DNA of 64,000 nucleotides from Streptacidiphilus sp. P02-A3a. Lineage in GTDB: Bacteria; Actinomycetota; Actinomycetes; Streptomycetales; Streptomycetaceae. This document shows, piece by piece, positions 54,401 through 63,200 of this stretch. Every line of letters starts with the position of its first letter. The stretch's first letter is position 1. The notes under the pieces are model-generated. The model was given only the letters and a program-made list of their open reading frames with translations, was not told the DNA's origin and did not search any database. The stretch covers positions 4,659,922 to 4,723,921 of the forward strand of contig NZ_CP048289.1 in assembly GCF_014084105.1 (NCBI RefSeq), in the 5' to 3' direction. Made by a program: the position numbers and the translations under genes.

Positions 54401-55777
54401 GACGGGGGAGCTGCGCACCCCCAGGAGCAGCCGCAGCAGCGGCCCGCGCCCGCGCTTCCACTGGCGCGCCAGCGGCAGGACCACGTCGTTCAGGCACGCC
54501 AGCGGCTGCTGGGCCTCGTCCAGGCCGTCGATGACGATCGTTACCGGCCGACCGGTGGAAGAGAGGTGTGCCAGGCGGTTGACGAGGACTTGAAGCGGCG
54601 CTCCCTCCGGCGGGACCGGTGGCGCCTCGCACGCGGCAAGCAGGTCGTCCAGCAGGTCGGCGGAGGTCTTGTTGCGGCCCAGCACTGCGGCGGTCACCGA
54701 CCCAGGGGCGGGCCGCTCGGCGTCGGGGAGCGAGGTGGTGATCTCCTCGAACCGCGGGTCGGTCAAGAAGCCCGAGTCGGACAACGTCACCAGGCGGGCC
54801 AGCAGCGCGGACTTGCCCGATCCCGCTGACCCGGTCACGACCATGACGCCGCTGCCCTCTTCGACGAACTCCACAAGCCGGCGCATCGAGGCGCCGCGCC
54901 CGCGGAAGTACCAGCCCGCGTCCTCACCCCCCACCCGCCCGGACGCCCGCTCCAGCCAGTGCTCCGCGGCCGCGAACGCCGGCACCGTCAAGCCCCGCAC
55001 CGCGGGAGCCGGAAGATACAACGGCTCCAGGTAGCGGGGGTTGGGCAGGCAGGCACTGGGCTCATCCGTGCGCGCGCCCGGCCAGATCCACTGCGGGCAC
55101 ATCAACTTCCGGGCCTTCGCCGTGGCGTGGAGCAGCCTCTCCCACTGCGCGAACGACAGATGCGGTCCGGCGAACCCCTGCTCCTGCGACTGCAGCTCGT
55201 CCAACGCATGCTGGATCAGCGAGGTGAACTCACCCACACGCGGCTGCTCGCCGAAGTCCCCGGCCGTCACCACCCCCAGCCCCTCCAGCTCGCGCCGCTC
55301 CGAACCCAGATCCATCGCGACACCGCGCTCCAGGTCCAGGGAACCCGCGAAGCAGGAGTCGACCATCACCAGCACATGCTCCGAGGCACTGCCCAGCGCC
55401 GCGCCGATGATCTCCATCGTCTGCAACGCGGTCCCCGGCAGCCGCTCCGCCTTGGTGCCCGGCAGCGTCAGGTAGTGGCGCCCGGACGCCTGCCCGCGCA
55501 GGCCGTGCCCGGTCACGTAGACCACCACGGCCTCATGGTGTGGCGTGGAGGCGAGGTCGACCTCGTGCAGGAATGCCCGCAGCTCCTGCACGGTCTCCAA
55601 CATCTCGGTGCGGACGCAGGTGTACTGGCGGTCCGGCCCCAGGCCCGGGTCGGTCAGCCAGCCCTCGACGACCTTGACCTGGTCGGCGATGCCCTGTGTG
55701 AAGCCGTCCACGCCGTCCGCGTAGTCGTCCACGGCGATCACGATCAGCCGCCGGGACAAGGACAACGGTTCGACCAT
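51449..55777 (-). CDS. Caspase-like protease fused to NACHT/STAND NTPase and C-terminal beta-propeller repeats
   Basis: A 1442-residue protein. Residues about 1-215 are a caspase-type peptidase (C14): His91 in VVVYVTGHG and Cys142 in VMVDSCFAG form the dyad. About 290-480 is a STAND-type NTPase: P-loop GSAGSGKS (316-323) and Walker B VTIVIDGLDE (412-421). A helical region follows, then from about 820 to the end WD40/propeller-like repeats (VQVWDTFSGQHL, TTWDPFTGEL, VHLWDCETWEL, ITFWDPNTGTL). Such proteins are bacterial counterparts of NLR immune receptors: the repeats sense, the NTPase oligomerises, the protease acts. It is divergent from a hydrolase gene, 156 bp away. Confidence 0.92.
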   Translation of the reverse strand: MVEPLSLSRRLIVIAVDDYADGVDGFTQGIADQVKVVEGWLTDPGLGPDRQYTCVRTEMLETVQELRAFLHEVDLASTPHHEAVVVYVTGHGLRGQASGRHYLTLPGTKAERLPGTALQTMEIIGAALGSASEHVLVMVDSCFAGSLDLERGVAMDLGSERRELEGLGVVTAGDFGEQPRVGEFTSLIQHALDELQSQEQGFAGPHLSFAQWERLLHATAKARKLMCPQWIWPGARTDEPSACLPNPRYLEPLYLPAPAVRGLTVPAFAAAEHWLERASGRVGGEDAGWYFRGRGASMRRLVEFVEEGSGVMVVTGSAGSGKSALLARLVTLSDSGFLTDPRFEEITTSLPDAERPAPGSVTAAVLGRNKTSADLLDDLLAACEAPPVPPEGAPLQVLVNRLAHLSSTGRPVTIVIDGLDEAQQPLACLNDVVLPLARQWKRGRGPLLRLLLGVRSSPVGAQAGVRGEDTLADQVLGALMRALCEDRASVPTQQLRTDGPECGQDIASYAGALLTGPGDSPYAGDERAAGEAARAIAAAVAPSFLDARLAADQLRRADGRQDLADGAWLTRLVSGTTALLRQDLREVAAHSRIPVPVLVAVLRATALAFGTGLPWAEVWPAVAGALEFTASDGARDNTEVDFPAAIRAVHASRLIGYLATDEEDSRITYRPVHQRVTETLALTPHELLTEDETGLDDLSSKAAHARITDALAVLAQDADPLAAHPYVRRHYVDHAAVGEVLNDLHIPAVLLAQDTSGGLRARLGLPLPADDPQRRLVTAAAVIEPFLAKDTARDSRLASIAFHTRSLGADPLPHPPLVRWRWGDWSAATNVIASPAGHVHALAALAAPDGRPLVAVGTKWDGVQVWDTFSGQHLATINTGRVSSITVVRANGGRELLATASPRGVGVWDPLSGLRLAWTAQQRARSVRVLADGHRRWKFLINSGRPGATAEAKVWSPDARRVRPLPLPFDQAPQLVVTLDGADGNTLVVTSPDHQRLYLQDADGAVMAETLLPHRVRAILGVRRGLDSTLLVAISTDHMTTWDPFTGELRTQLCDFGPSHLLLQLPGDGPAQIAISTGDSSIEVWALDDDGRWHSTAHDNYASPVRALTAFGTMIGTSELVTASDSGVQLWSSTDGDAWTPPPVHTLPRALCGFPISLPGHRGPTLAVASSTGIAFHTPENGRVAHSLSSNFALSLQVLQGHTSNPILVIQGEEEIVLYSPGDDDDLDWIPVRANPQALVTTREDRPGLIIATSGQLAFYDLHTRQTAPLRLTGRAKASAPYTSILVRQTPDGTPQLITCTRGRLEVSNLNDQTLITTITADHAVAFTALQTIPSADSELLAGVTHDSVHLWDCETWELRQELPVPNVKAMAVAPTRSGAHLLVCGNGHSITFWDPNTGTLRSTLVTAAPVNQLATIQDPDRQTTYLAASGQRGLAMLALDL

Positions 55778-55933
55778 GGTGTTCCGCCTCCGCCAGGACT
55801 GATCAATCCCCGTACCCTAACCGGCGGCACGGGCACTCATGGACCGGTACGGCCCTGCGGCCGCGGGCGGATACCATCGAGTGCCGCCCGAGGGGCAGAC
55901 GGGGCGGCGGCCAGGGCGCGGTAGGGGGACCAA

Positions 55934-56806
55934 GTGCACATCGTCGGCGTACACGGCATCTTCCAAGCGGACACCAATGCCATCCAGCTCAGCGCCGACT
56001 GGCGGGGAGCGCTCGCAGCCAGTTTCACCCGCCACGCTGGCCCGGCCGCACCGGTCCCCGCCCTGACCATGCCCTACTACGGCAACCTCTTCCGCAAGAC
56101 CAAGCGGTGGCAGCTCAGCGGCCCCGACACCGGCCCAGGCCTCGCCGGCATCGACGACGAGGAAGAAGAGTTCCTTGTGGAGGCCCTGCAGGCATACGCC
56201 CCGGATGCCGTTGTGCCCGACGCCGCCCCGGCTACCCTGGGAGACCTGCCCAAGATCAGCCCCCGCTTGTCGAAATGGATGGCCGGCCTCGACGGTGCCG
56301 CGGGCCGACATGTCGGCGAGGCCGTCATCGGCCGACTGCGTGAGGTCTACGGCTACCTGAACGATGCGACCGCCGCTGAGCAGGTCCGCAAGATGATCTT
56401 CGATGCACTGGCCGCGTCCGGCGCCACGCTGCTGATCGCGCACTCCCTGGGCAGCGTCATCGCCTACGACATGTTCCAGCGCGGACAGGTCCCCGCTGCC
56501 GGACAGAACGGGGGCGTCCGGCAACTCATGACGCTCGGAAGTCCCTTGAGCTGGCTTCCGATCCAACGCCACCTGGGCGTCGCCGCAGAGCTGGCCCTGC
56601 CAGCCGCAGTGGCCTGGGTGAACGTCTTCGACCCCAACGACTTCGTCACCGGCGGCCAGGGCCTGTCCGACAAGGCCGCCGGCGTGCGAGACATCAGCGT
56701 CGACAACGGCAAGACCCCGCACGCCGCGGTCAACTACCTGAGCCAGGAAGCTGTCGCGCAAACCGTCCACGCCGGCACTCTCGCGAACTGGCTCGCACCC
56801 CACTGA
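55934..56806 (+). CDS. Alpha/beta-hydrolase divergent from the caspase-NACHT gene
   Basis: The 290-residue protein starts MHIVGVHGIF (the HG oxyanion motif at the very N-terminus). The nucleophile Ser171 lies in LLIAHSLGSVIAYDM, and VFDPNDFVTGG supplies the likely acid, with His near the C-terminus. It resembles serine hydrolases of the lipase/esterase type seen beside STAND and caspase genes. The GTG start has a GGGGG site. It may be a proteolytically activated or co-acting effector, but that is inference from the neighbourhood. Confidence 0.8.
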   Translation: MHIVGVHGIFQADTNAIQLSADWRGALAASFTRHAGPAAPVPALTMPYYGNLFRKTKRWQLSGPDTGPGLAGIDDEEEEFLVEALQAYAPDAVVPDAAPATLGDLPKISPRLSKWMAGLDGAAGRHVGEAVIGRLREVYGYLNDATAAEQVRKMIFDALAASGATLLIAHSLGSVIAYDMFQRGQVPAAGQNGGVRQLMTLGSPLSWLPIQRHLGVAAELALPAAVAWVNVFDPNDFVTGGQGLSDKAAGVRDISVDNGKTPHAAVNYLSQEAVAQTVHAGTLANWLAPH

Positions 56807-57031
56807 ACCGGCGGCGCAGTGGGAGAACGTGCGCTACCACGGGACAGTTCTTGAGATGACCTTCCTGGAGAACGCCGTGCGCGCGCCCGGGTTTCACGGC
56901 CGGATCCGGTCCTCGGCAGCGACTGCCCCTCCGGAGCCGATCTGGACGGCGCACATGATTGAGGACGGCTGAGCCGCCTCATGCTGTCGGGGCGAGTGGG
57001 CGTGCCACCGGTACCGGTGCACCCGCGTCCT

Positions 57032-57181
57032 TCAGAGACCCTTCTTGCGTCCGATCCGAACGAGTCCTTCATGCGCCAGGACCACCTCGCGTGCGGCATT
57101 GATCAACGCTTGGCGCACCGACTCCCACTCCTGACGACCCCCAGAACGGTCGCGCTCTGCAATCAGTCTGGCAACCGGCAT
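57032..57181 (-). CDS. Possible short protein or remnant
   Basis: A 49-codon frame, MPVARLIAERDRSGGRQEW... AREVVLAHEGLVRIGRKKGL, basic and helix-rich. On the plus strand, 57202-57320 ends with SRLAAQQQEIERLRAQNAGG, NVVAITAAPGRR and a stop, like the C-terminal coil of small transposon accessory proteins. Both are probably fragments. Confidence 0.3.
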   Translation of the reverse strand: MPVARLIAERDRSGGRQEWESVRQALINAAREVVLAHEGLVRIGRKKGL

Positions 57182-57412
57182 CAGGCCCGTGGGCTTCAGT
57201 GATGTTCCGCGCTTGGCGGTGTCACGGCTCGCCGCCCAGCAGCAGGAGATCGAGCGGCTGCGGGCCCAGAACGCCGGTGGCAACGTCGTCGCGATCACCG
57301 CCGCCCCTGGGCGACGGTGATCTGGGGGTCGGCGGGTGCATCGGGTCGGTTCTCGGTGCTGGTCGGCCAGCCGCCGACCAGGGCACAGACCGGGAGCTGC
57401 ACCGGCCTCGGC

Positions 57413-58773
57413 CAAGGCCTCGGCAAAGTGAGGCTTCGTCCGATTCGTAGTGATCTACGCCGGATGTGCCGGTCCGCGATGCAGAACAGGCACGGCTTCC
57501 AAGATCATGGAGGTCTCTACGCCCCGTGACCTTGCTGGAAGACCGTGCCTGCACCTGCATCCTCCCTGATTCCTACTGTTCTTGACCAGCTCCGCGATCA
57601 GCTGCCCGTGGAGCCGGACGAGTATCCTGGCCTGCTGGAACGTCTGGGCGAGGTCCCCGATCCGCGAGCTGCGCGCGGGATACGACACGCTCTTGTCTTC
57701 GTCCTCGCGCTCGCCGCGTCGGCCGTGCTGACCGGCGCGACCTCGCTCCTGGCGATCAGCGAGTGGGCCAACGACGCCCCGCAGGCCGTCCTGGCCGCCC
57801 TCGGCGGAAACTTCGACGTACTGACCGCACGTCACCCGGTACCGGACGAGGCAACCCTGCGACGGGTCCTGGCCCGTGTCGACGGCGACGCCCTCGACCA
57901 GGCCGTCTGCCGCTGGCTCGCCGACCGCCACCCCACAACGCCGCAGACCAGCGGCCTGCGCGGGATCGCGGTCGACGGCAAGAGCCTGCGCGGAGCCGCC
58001 CGCGCCGCAGGCCGCAGGATCCACCTCCTCGCCGCCCTCGACCACACCAGCGGCCTGGTCCTGGCCCAGCTCGACGTCGGCGAGAAGACCAATGAAATCA
58101 CCTGCTTCAAACCGCTCCTGGAGACCGTCGCCGACCTCGCCGACGCGGTGGTCACCAGCGACGCACTCCACACCCAGCGCGAGCACGCCACCTACCTGAC
58201 CGCACGCGGGGCGCACTACATCGTGATCGCGAAAGGGAACCAGAAGAAGCTCCGCAAGCAGCTCAAAGCCCTTCCCTGGAAGGAGATCCCGCTGCAGGAC
58301 CGCACTCGCGCAACCGGCCACGGCCGCAGCGAGATCCGCCGCATCAAGGTCTGCACCGTGAACAACCTGCTCTTCCCCGGCGCCCGCCAGGCCATCCAGC
58401 TCAAGCGCCGCCGCGTGCACCGCAAATCCGGGAAAGTCACCCTCCACACCGTCTACGCGGTCACCGACCTGACCGCGGAACAGGCAAACCCCGCCCAACT
58501 GGCGGCCCTGATCCGCGGCCACTGGTCAGTCGAATCCCTGCACCACGTGAGGGACACCACCTTCGCCGAGGACGCCTCGCAACTCCGGACCCGCAACGCA
58601 CCCCGCGCCATGGCCACCTGGCGCAACCTCGCCATCGGCGCCCTCCGACTCGCCGGCACCACCAACATCGCCGCCGGCCTACGACACAACGCCCGCAACG
58701 CCCACCGACCCCTCACCATCCTCGGGATCACATGATCACGAAGCGGACGCCCCAAGACTTTGCCGAGGCCCTG
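57413..58773 (+). mobile_element. Complete ISAs1-family insertion sequence with 8-bp target duplication
   Basis: The 1361-bp element is bounded by inverted repeats CAAGGCCTCGGCAAAGT (57413-57429) and ACTTTGCCGAGGCCCTG (58757-58773), one mismatch in 17. The flanks are the identical 8-mer GCCTCGGC at 57405-57412 and 58774-58781, a target-site duplication of the size usual for ISAs1. It inserted 2 bp after the stop codon of the nuclease gene at 58784, leaving that operon intact. A preserved duplication and intact transposase indicate recent transposition. Confidence 0.9.
57545..58735 (+). CDS. ISAs1-family transposase
   Basis: An intact 396-residue transposase. The N-terminal part has [20 protein letters not shown] and [12 protein letters not shown]. 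The DDE triad is Asp in [12 protein letters not shown], Asp in [11 protein letters not shown] and Glu in [31 protein letters not shown] is the family's conserved strand. The usual H-repeat-associated-protein length is kept, so it is probably active. Confidence 0.95.
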   Translation: MPAPASSLIPTVLDQLRDQLPVEPDEYPGLLERLGEVPDPRAARGIRHALVFVLALAASAVLTGATSLLAISEWANDAPQAVLAALGGNFDVLTARHPVPDEATLRRVLARVDGDALDQAVCRWLADRHPTTPQTSGLRGIAVDGKSLRGAARAAGRRIHLLAALDHTSGLVLAQLDVGEKTNEITCFKPLLETVADLADAVVTSDALHTQREHATYLTARGAHYIVIAKGNQKKLRKQLKALPWKEIPLQDRTRATGHGRSEIRRIKVCTVNNLLFPGARQAIQLKRRRVHRKSGKVTLHTVYAVTDLTAEQANPAQLAALIRGHWSVESLHHVRDTTFAEDASQLRTRNAPRAMATWRNLAIGALRLAGTTNIAAGLRHNARNAHRPLTILGIT

Positions 58774-58783
58774 GCCTCGGCCG

Positions 58784-59410
58784 TCATGCAAGGAGAGAAA
58801 GAACCATCTGCTCCAGAGCCTCATTGTCGCGCTCGCCTCGCCAAAGAATCCAATGGAACATTCGATTTGTATCGACTTGCTGAAGCACTTCGGCCGCCCT
58901 CGCGCTAAGTCGTACGTTGGTGATCAGAACGATCGGAACAATCCGTCGATCAGCTTGTTCGATGAGTTTATTAATCACCTCAAGTGAGATCTGCCGACGG
59001 CCGGATTCATACTTGGCCTCGCATCCAATCATTCGATCTTGGCCTGATCGAATGACGAGGTCCAGCCCACCATAACCCGCCGCCTCATGAACGGAGACCG
59101 GGGTTCCAAGGCCGCGCTCAAGCCTGTCCGCCATCCGAAGGAGCTGAGCCATCAATTCCCGTTCATATGATCGAGCGTGGACCCACTCTCCGGGGGCAGC
59201 GTGAGCCGCTTCCTGGTCCTTGCTCTGCACAGCGTCTGCCGGCAGGGTGACAGTGACGTCTTCTACTTCATCCCCGCTCACTCCAGGAACATCGACTTGC
59301 ACGACGACCTTGGGGCCGCGGCCAGTGCTATACACACGCAAGACAGTTCCCAGAAGGTAGTCGAGCCCCCAGGGGACCAAGACCTCCTGCCCAACCTCTG
59401 GTGTCTTCAT
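58784..59410 (-). CDS. Predicted PD-(D/E)XK nuclease (third gene of the defence-like operon)
   Basis: This 208-residue protein has an N-terminal SH3-like beta part (VGQEVLVPWGLDYLLGTVLR). The nuclease core then has Asp117 in GYGGLDLVIRSG, Glu131 and Lys133 in MIGCEAKYES, and PIVLITNVRLSARAAEVL. This is a restriction-endonuclease-like fold of the Mrr/REase type. GTG starts at 59425/59422 overlap the upstream stop (GTGA), but ATG 59410 has a GAGGG site. The region is less GC-rich than its surroundings, suggesting transfer. Confidence 0.72.
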   Translation of the reverse strand: MKTPEVGQEVLVPWGLDYLLGTVLRVYSTGRGPKVVVQVDVPGVSGDEVEDVTVTLPADAVQSKDQEAAHAAPGEWVHARSYERELMAQLLRMADRLERGLGTPVSVHEAAGYGGLDLVIRSGQDRMIGCEAKYESGRRQISLEVINKLIEQADRRIVPIVLITNVRLSARAAEVLQQVDTNRMFHWILWRGERDNEALEQMVLSLLA

Positions 59411-59418
59411 CGTTTCCC

Positions 59419-60210
59419 TCACCACGGCTGCTGACCGCCGCTGATCGCCGTTAGATAGTCACCAACAATAGTGTCCATTGATCGCGCCAAGCCATCAAGG
59501 GAGCTCCGCCAGCTCTTCACTACAGCCAAGGTGATTGGATATCTTGATGGCGGAAGCTTTAGAAAACCAGCCTGATCGTCATGCGCTATAGCATTGCGTG
59601 CTATATTCAGCTCGTCGAGTGCGGCGTTCCACTGGGCTCCCTTCTTGCTTGCCAATTTGAGGGTAGGCCAGATCTGGAGCCCGAGCCTGGCGAAGTCTCC
59701 GCCTATGCCGCCGGGGTTGGCATTTCCGCGATCCAACTGTCTACTGTGGGCCAGATTCGAGCGAAAGATGTTTTTTAGCGCAGGGTTATTGACAATTGCA
59801 TGATCAGAGAGAAAGTCGCAGCTCTCGTCATGGAGCGCTCGGGCGAATCCTTGGAACTCTGCTGCCATGCGCATCGTGATCGCCAAGTTCAACTGTTGAG
59901 TCCGCCAGCGCCGTCCCCTTCCGCCACCACCAACCATGGAATGTGCAACCAACAGTTCGTCGATGTGCTGCGTCCTGGACGTTGTCCACTCTGCGTATGC
60001 CGCTGACGGCACTGGGCCAGCCTCCTCCGGGCGATTCACCGGGCCAGGCCAGCCTACAAGGGACACTCGCGTATACCTGACGGCCAGCCAGCCATCCGCG
60101 ACCCTATCCGAGTCGCGGCCGCGGTCACGTCCTGGCCGCCACTCGGGGAGCGCTGATCCCCGCAGCGCTTGCGACACTGCGCTGATGCCGGGCAACCGCC
60201 GGCTGATCAA
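59419..60210 (-). CDS. HEPN-like protein (second gene of the defence-like operon)
   Basis: A 263-residue frame whose C-terminal half is helical and contains NIARNAIAHDD, the RX4H motif (Arg205-His210) of HEPN domains, many of which are RNases or nucleotidyl-transfer targets in toxin-antitoxin and phage-defence loci. QWNAALDELN precedes it, as in RiboL-PSP-type HEPN proteins. The start is uncertain: TTG at 60210 overlaps the preceding stop, and the first 70 residues look poorly conserved, so a later GTG may be used. Its 59.5-59.9 kb part is notably low in GC. Confidence 0.65.
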   Translation of the reverse strand: MISRRLPGISAVSQALRGSALPEWRPGRDRGRDSDRVADGWLAVRYTRVSLVGWPGPVNRPEEAGPVPSAAYAEWTTSRTQHIDELLVAHSMVGGGGRGRRWRTQQLNLAITMRMAAEFQGFARALHDESCDFLSDHAIVNNPALKNIFRSNLAHSRQLDRGNANPGGIGGDFARLGLQIWPTLKLASKKGAQWNAALDELNIARNAIAHDDQAGFLKLPPSRYPITLAVVKSWRSSLDGLARSMDTIVGDYLTAISGGQQPW

Positions 60211-63200
60211 TTGCCTGTGGTTGGCGATTGTGTGGCGAGCCGGTCGGACAGGGCCTGGCGTACTTCCGGCGCTGGATCGCTTGCGAGAAGCGCCTTCAGC
60301 CCCGGTGTCAGAGGGACGACGTCGGCGCCCAGGACGCGGACCTGCGGGTCGGTGTGGAAGAGCATTCCGGTGACGTGGACAGCGGCGTCGGGTGCGCCGT
60401 AGGCGAGATCGTGCAGGGCGACCGCGCCCAACTTCCGCAGTTCCGCGTCCGGATGGCGCATGAGCGCCGCACTCGAGGCGACCACTTCGTCGGCGAACGC
60501 GGTCTCCTGCGCGGCCAGAGGAGACTTCTGATCGCGCTGGTGGATAAACGCGTCCGTCGCAAGTACCAGGGCCATCCCCGGCAGGTGGGTGATGCCCAGA
60601 TTCATGGTGGCGCGGCTGAACGCGCCGGTGGCCTCCATCATCAACTGGTCGATCTCTGCGCGCCCCGGGTCGCGGCTGACGATCAGCATTCGGTCGGTGA
60701 TGGCGCGCAGGACCGGCTCGGGCAGGCGGAAGAGCAGAGCGCGCAGTGCGTCGATGGCCTGGATGCGGGACGGCGCCGTGTCGTGAGTGTCCTCAGCCAT
60801 GGCCAGCAGGTGCCGTGCGACGGCCTCGGTGAGGCCGACCAGTGGCCCCGCTGCGAGCAGTGCCGCACGGTCGGGCCCGGATGCCTGGTCGGGGTTGTCA
60901 TGAGGGGCTGACTGTTCGGTGTCCTGAATGCCGGTGGAACCGGGCGCGGGATTCAGCTGCATCTGCAGCACCACACCGCCGGCGGGCTGAGTCCGGTCCG
61001 CGCTCAGGTCGTCGGGGCAGACGTCGACGAGGACGGTGGCCTCGAGCAGCGCGTTCAAGTGGTCGACGGTGTCGGTGGCCTGGGTGTCCACGGTCATCAC
61101 GTGGCGCGGGACGTCCACCGGGCGGCGCAGCAGTGCGGCGCATGCCTGTCGGGCGGCTGTCTGGACGGCGGGCGTCGCCTCGCGCCAGCGCGCGAGGACC
61201 TGCAGGGCATTTCGGTCGCCGGCCTCGGCGCGGGAGCACACCATGGCCAGCAGGGGCTCACGTGCCTGCCCAGGCATCGCGAGGATCAGGGGCCACAGGC
61301 CGTGGGGCGGCTGGGGCAGGCCCAACAGGGTGCCCAGGACCTCGGCGATTTCGTGGCGTCGAGGTTCCACCGCCCAATAGGTCTGGACGAGCAGCTTCGC
61401 GATGACGGAGGTGACCACTGGCCAGGGGGCGTGCGGGGCGGTTACGGTGGCCGGCTGAGCCAGATCGAGGATGGTGTCCACGGCACTGTCGGGGATGCGT
61501 CGCCCGAACGCAGCTACCGCGTTGAGGGCCTGGCGCTCGGGGGCGGGATCTGCACGGGGCGCCGCCCACACAGTGGTTGCAAGCGCTAGGAGCCGCTGTA
61601 CCGCCTCGGGGACCATGGTGTCGGGCAGGGAGGCTGCCTGCGCCTTCAAGACCTCGATGGCTGCGGCCTGGCGGTACCGGACGGGGGAGTTGAGCCAGTC
61701 GGTGACATCGAGCGGAAGCGTCATCGCGCGTGCCGCCGCGGCGGCACGCTCCGCGACTCCTGCCTCCAGGTAGTAGTGCGCGGCCGCGAAGTGGTGCCCT
61801 CCGGCGCTGAGCACATCGCCGAGCAGGGCTTGCACACCGGCTTCTTCGCATCGGTCGCCGGACAGTCGTGCCTCCCACAGGTACCGGCGGACATCCCCGA
61901 GCGCGTCGGGCAGGCGACCGTGGTGGGCGGCCTCCAGCGCGGACAGGGCCGGGTCAACAGCCGACGCCAGCAGCCGCTTGCGATCGGGCAGCCCGCCGGT
62001 GGCGCCGTTCGGCCCGCCGGGCAGCCGGCCCTGGTCGAGGGCCAGGTGCTGCAGCGACCGCAGCGCTCCCCGGGCGTCCCCGTACAGCTGCTCCTCGCTG
62101 CTGGCCAGCACAGCCTGACGCCACAGGTTCTCTGCCTGCTCGCCGTCACCGCGCACAGCGAAGGCGTACGCGGCCCGGGACGCCACCAGCGCGCGGGCTC
62201 CATGAAAGCGCCCGGCCGCCGCATCACGGACCAACTGCTGCCAGGCCCGGTCGAGCTCATCGCGCGTGCCCTCAACAGACACCGCGGCGTCGGCGGCGGC
62301 GCAGCGCAGCCGGGCCCGGATCACCGGATCGCGGAGGTCGGCGACAGCGGCGAGCGATCGAAGCCGCGCCAGCAGCCCGTCGGTGTCCGCGTCTGGCGAC
62401 GACAGGACGGACCGCGCGGGAACCCGGTCGTACAGGCCGTCGACGATGGCCTGCTCGATCACCAGACAGCACAGCAACGCGGCATGCTCGTCGTCAGCGG
62501 CAGCCAGGGTCTCGAGAGCTGGAACCGTCACGGCCAGTTGGCTTCCGTGCCCGGACCAGCCGTCGACTGCGGACAGGACCGTCGCCGTGGCCTGTGCCGA
62601 ACCCCCGAGTCGGCCCGCAGTCTCCTCCAGGTCCTTGCGGGCGAAGACGGCCGCCGTGTGGTCGGCGCTGGAGATGGCCGCAAGCGTCAACGCGACCAGG
62701 CGCGAGAACGCACCCGGCAGGTCACCGCCGGCCACAAGCACCCGTGCCTGGCGGCGGTACATCGTGGCCGAGTGCACGGGGAACCCGCCGGCCCGCAGCC
62801 CCTCGGCGACAAGCCCGAGCAGGTGTGCCGCCTCCAGCGGGTCCCGCTCCTCGTTTGCGGCAGCGTCGGCCTGGAGCGCGTCCAAGCCGAGCACCTCGGC
62901 CGGATCATCGACCAGGCCCAAGGCGGTCGGCGCGCTCTGGGCTGCCGGAGAGGGCGTGAACCCGCAAAACGCCGAAGCCCAGTGCGGGCCGAAGACCGCG
63001 AACACCAGATGGGGGGCATCGCGCAGGGCACGGCTGAGCGCTTCGGCGCCCCATGCCTCGATCACGAGGTCGCCTGCGTACTCGTTCTGCAACGTGGCCA
63101 GCGCATCCACGATGGCCGTGTCGCTGTCGGTCTGCGCCGACGTCGCCACCACCAGCCTGTACGGGTCGAACCGTCGAGGGTCTCCCTGAAAGTCCGGGCT

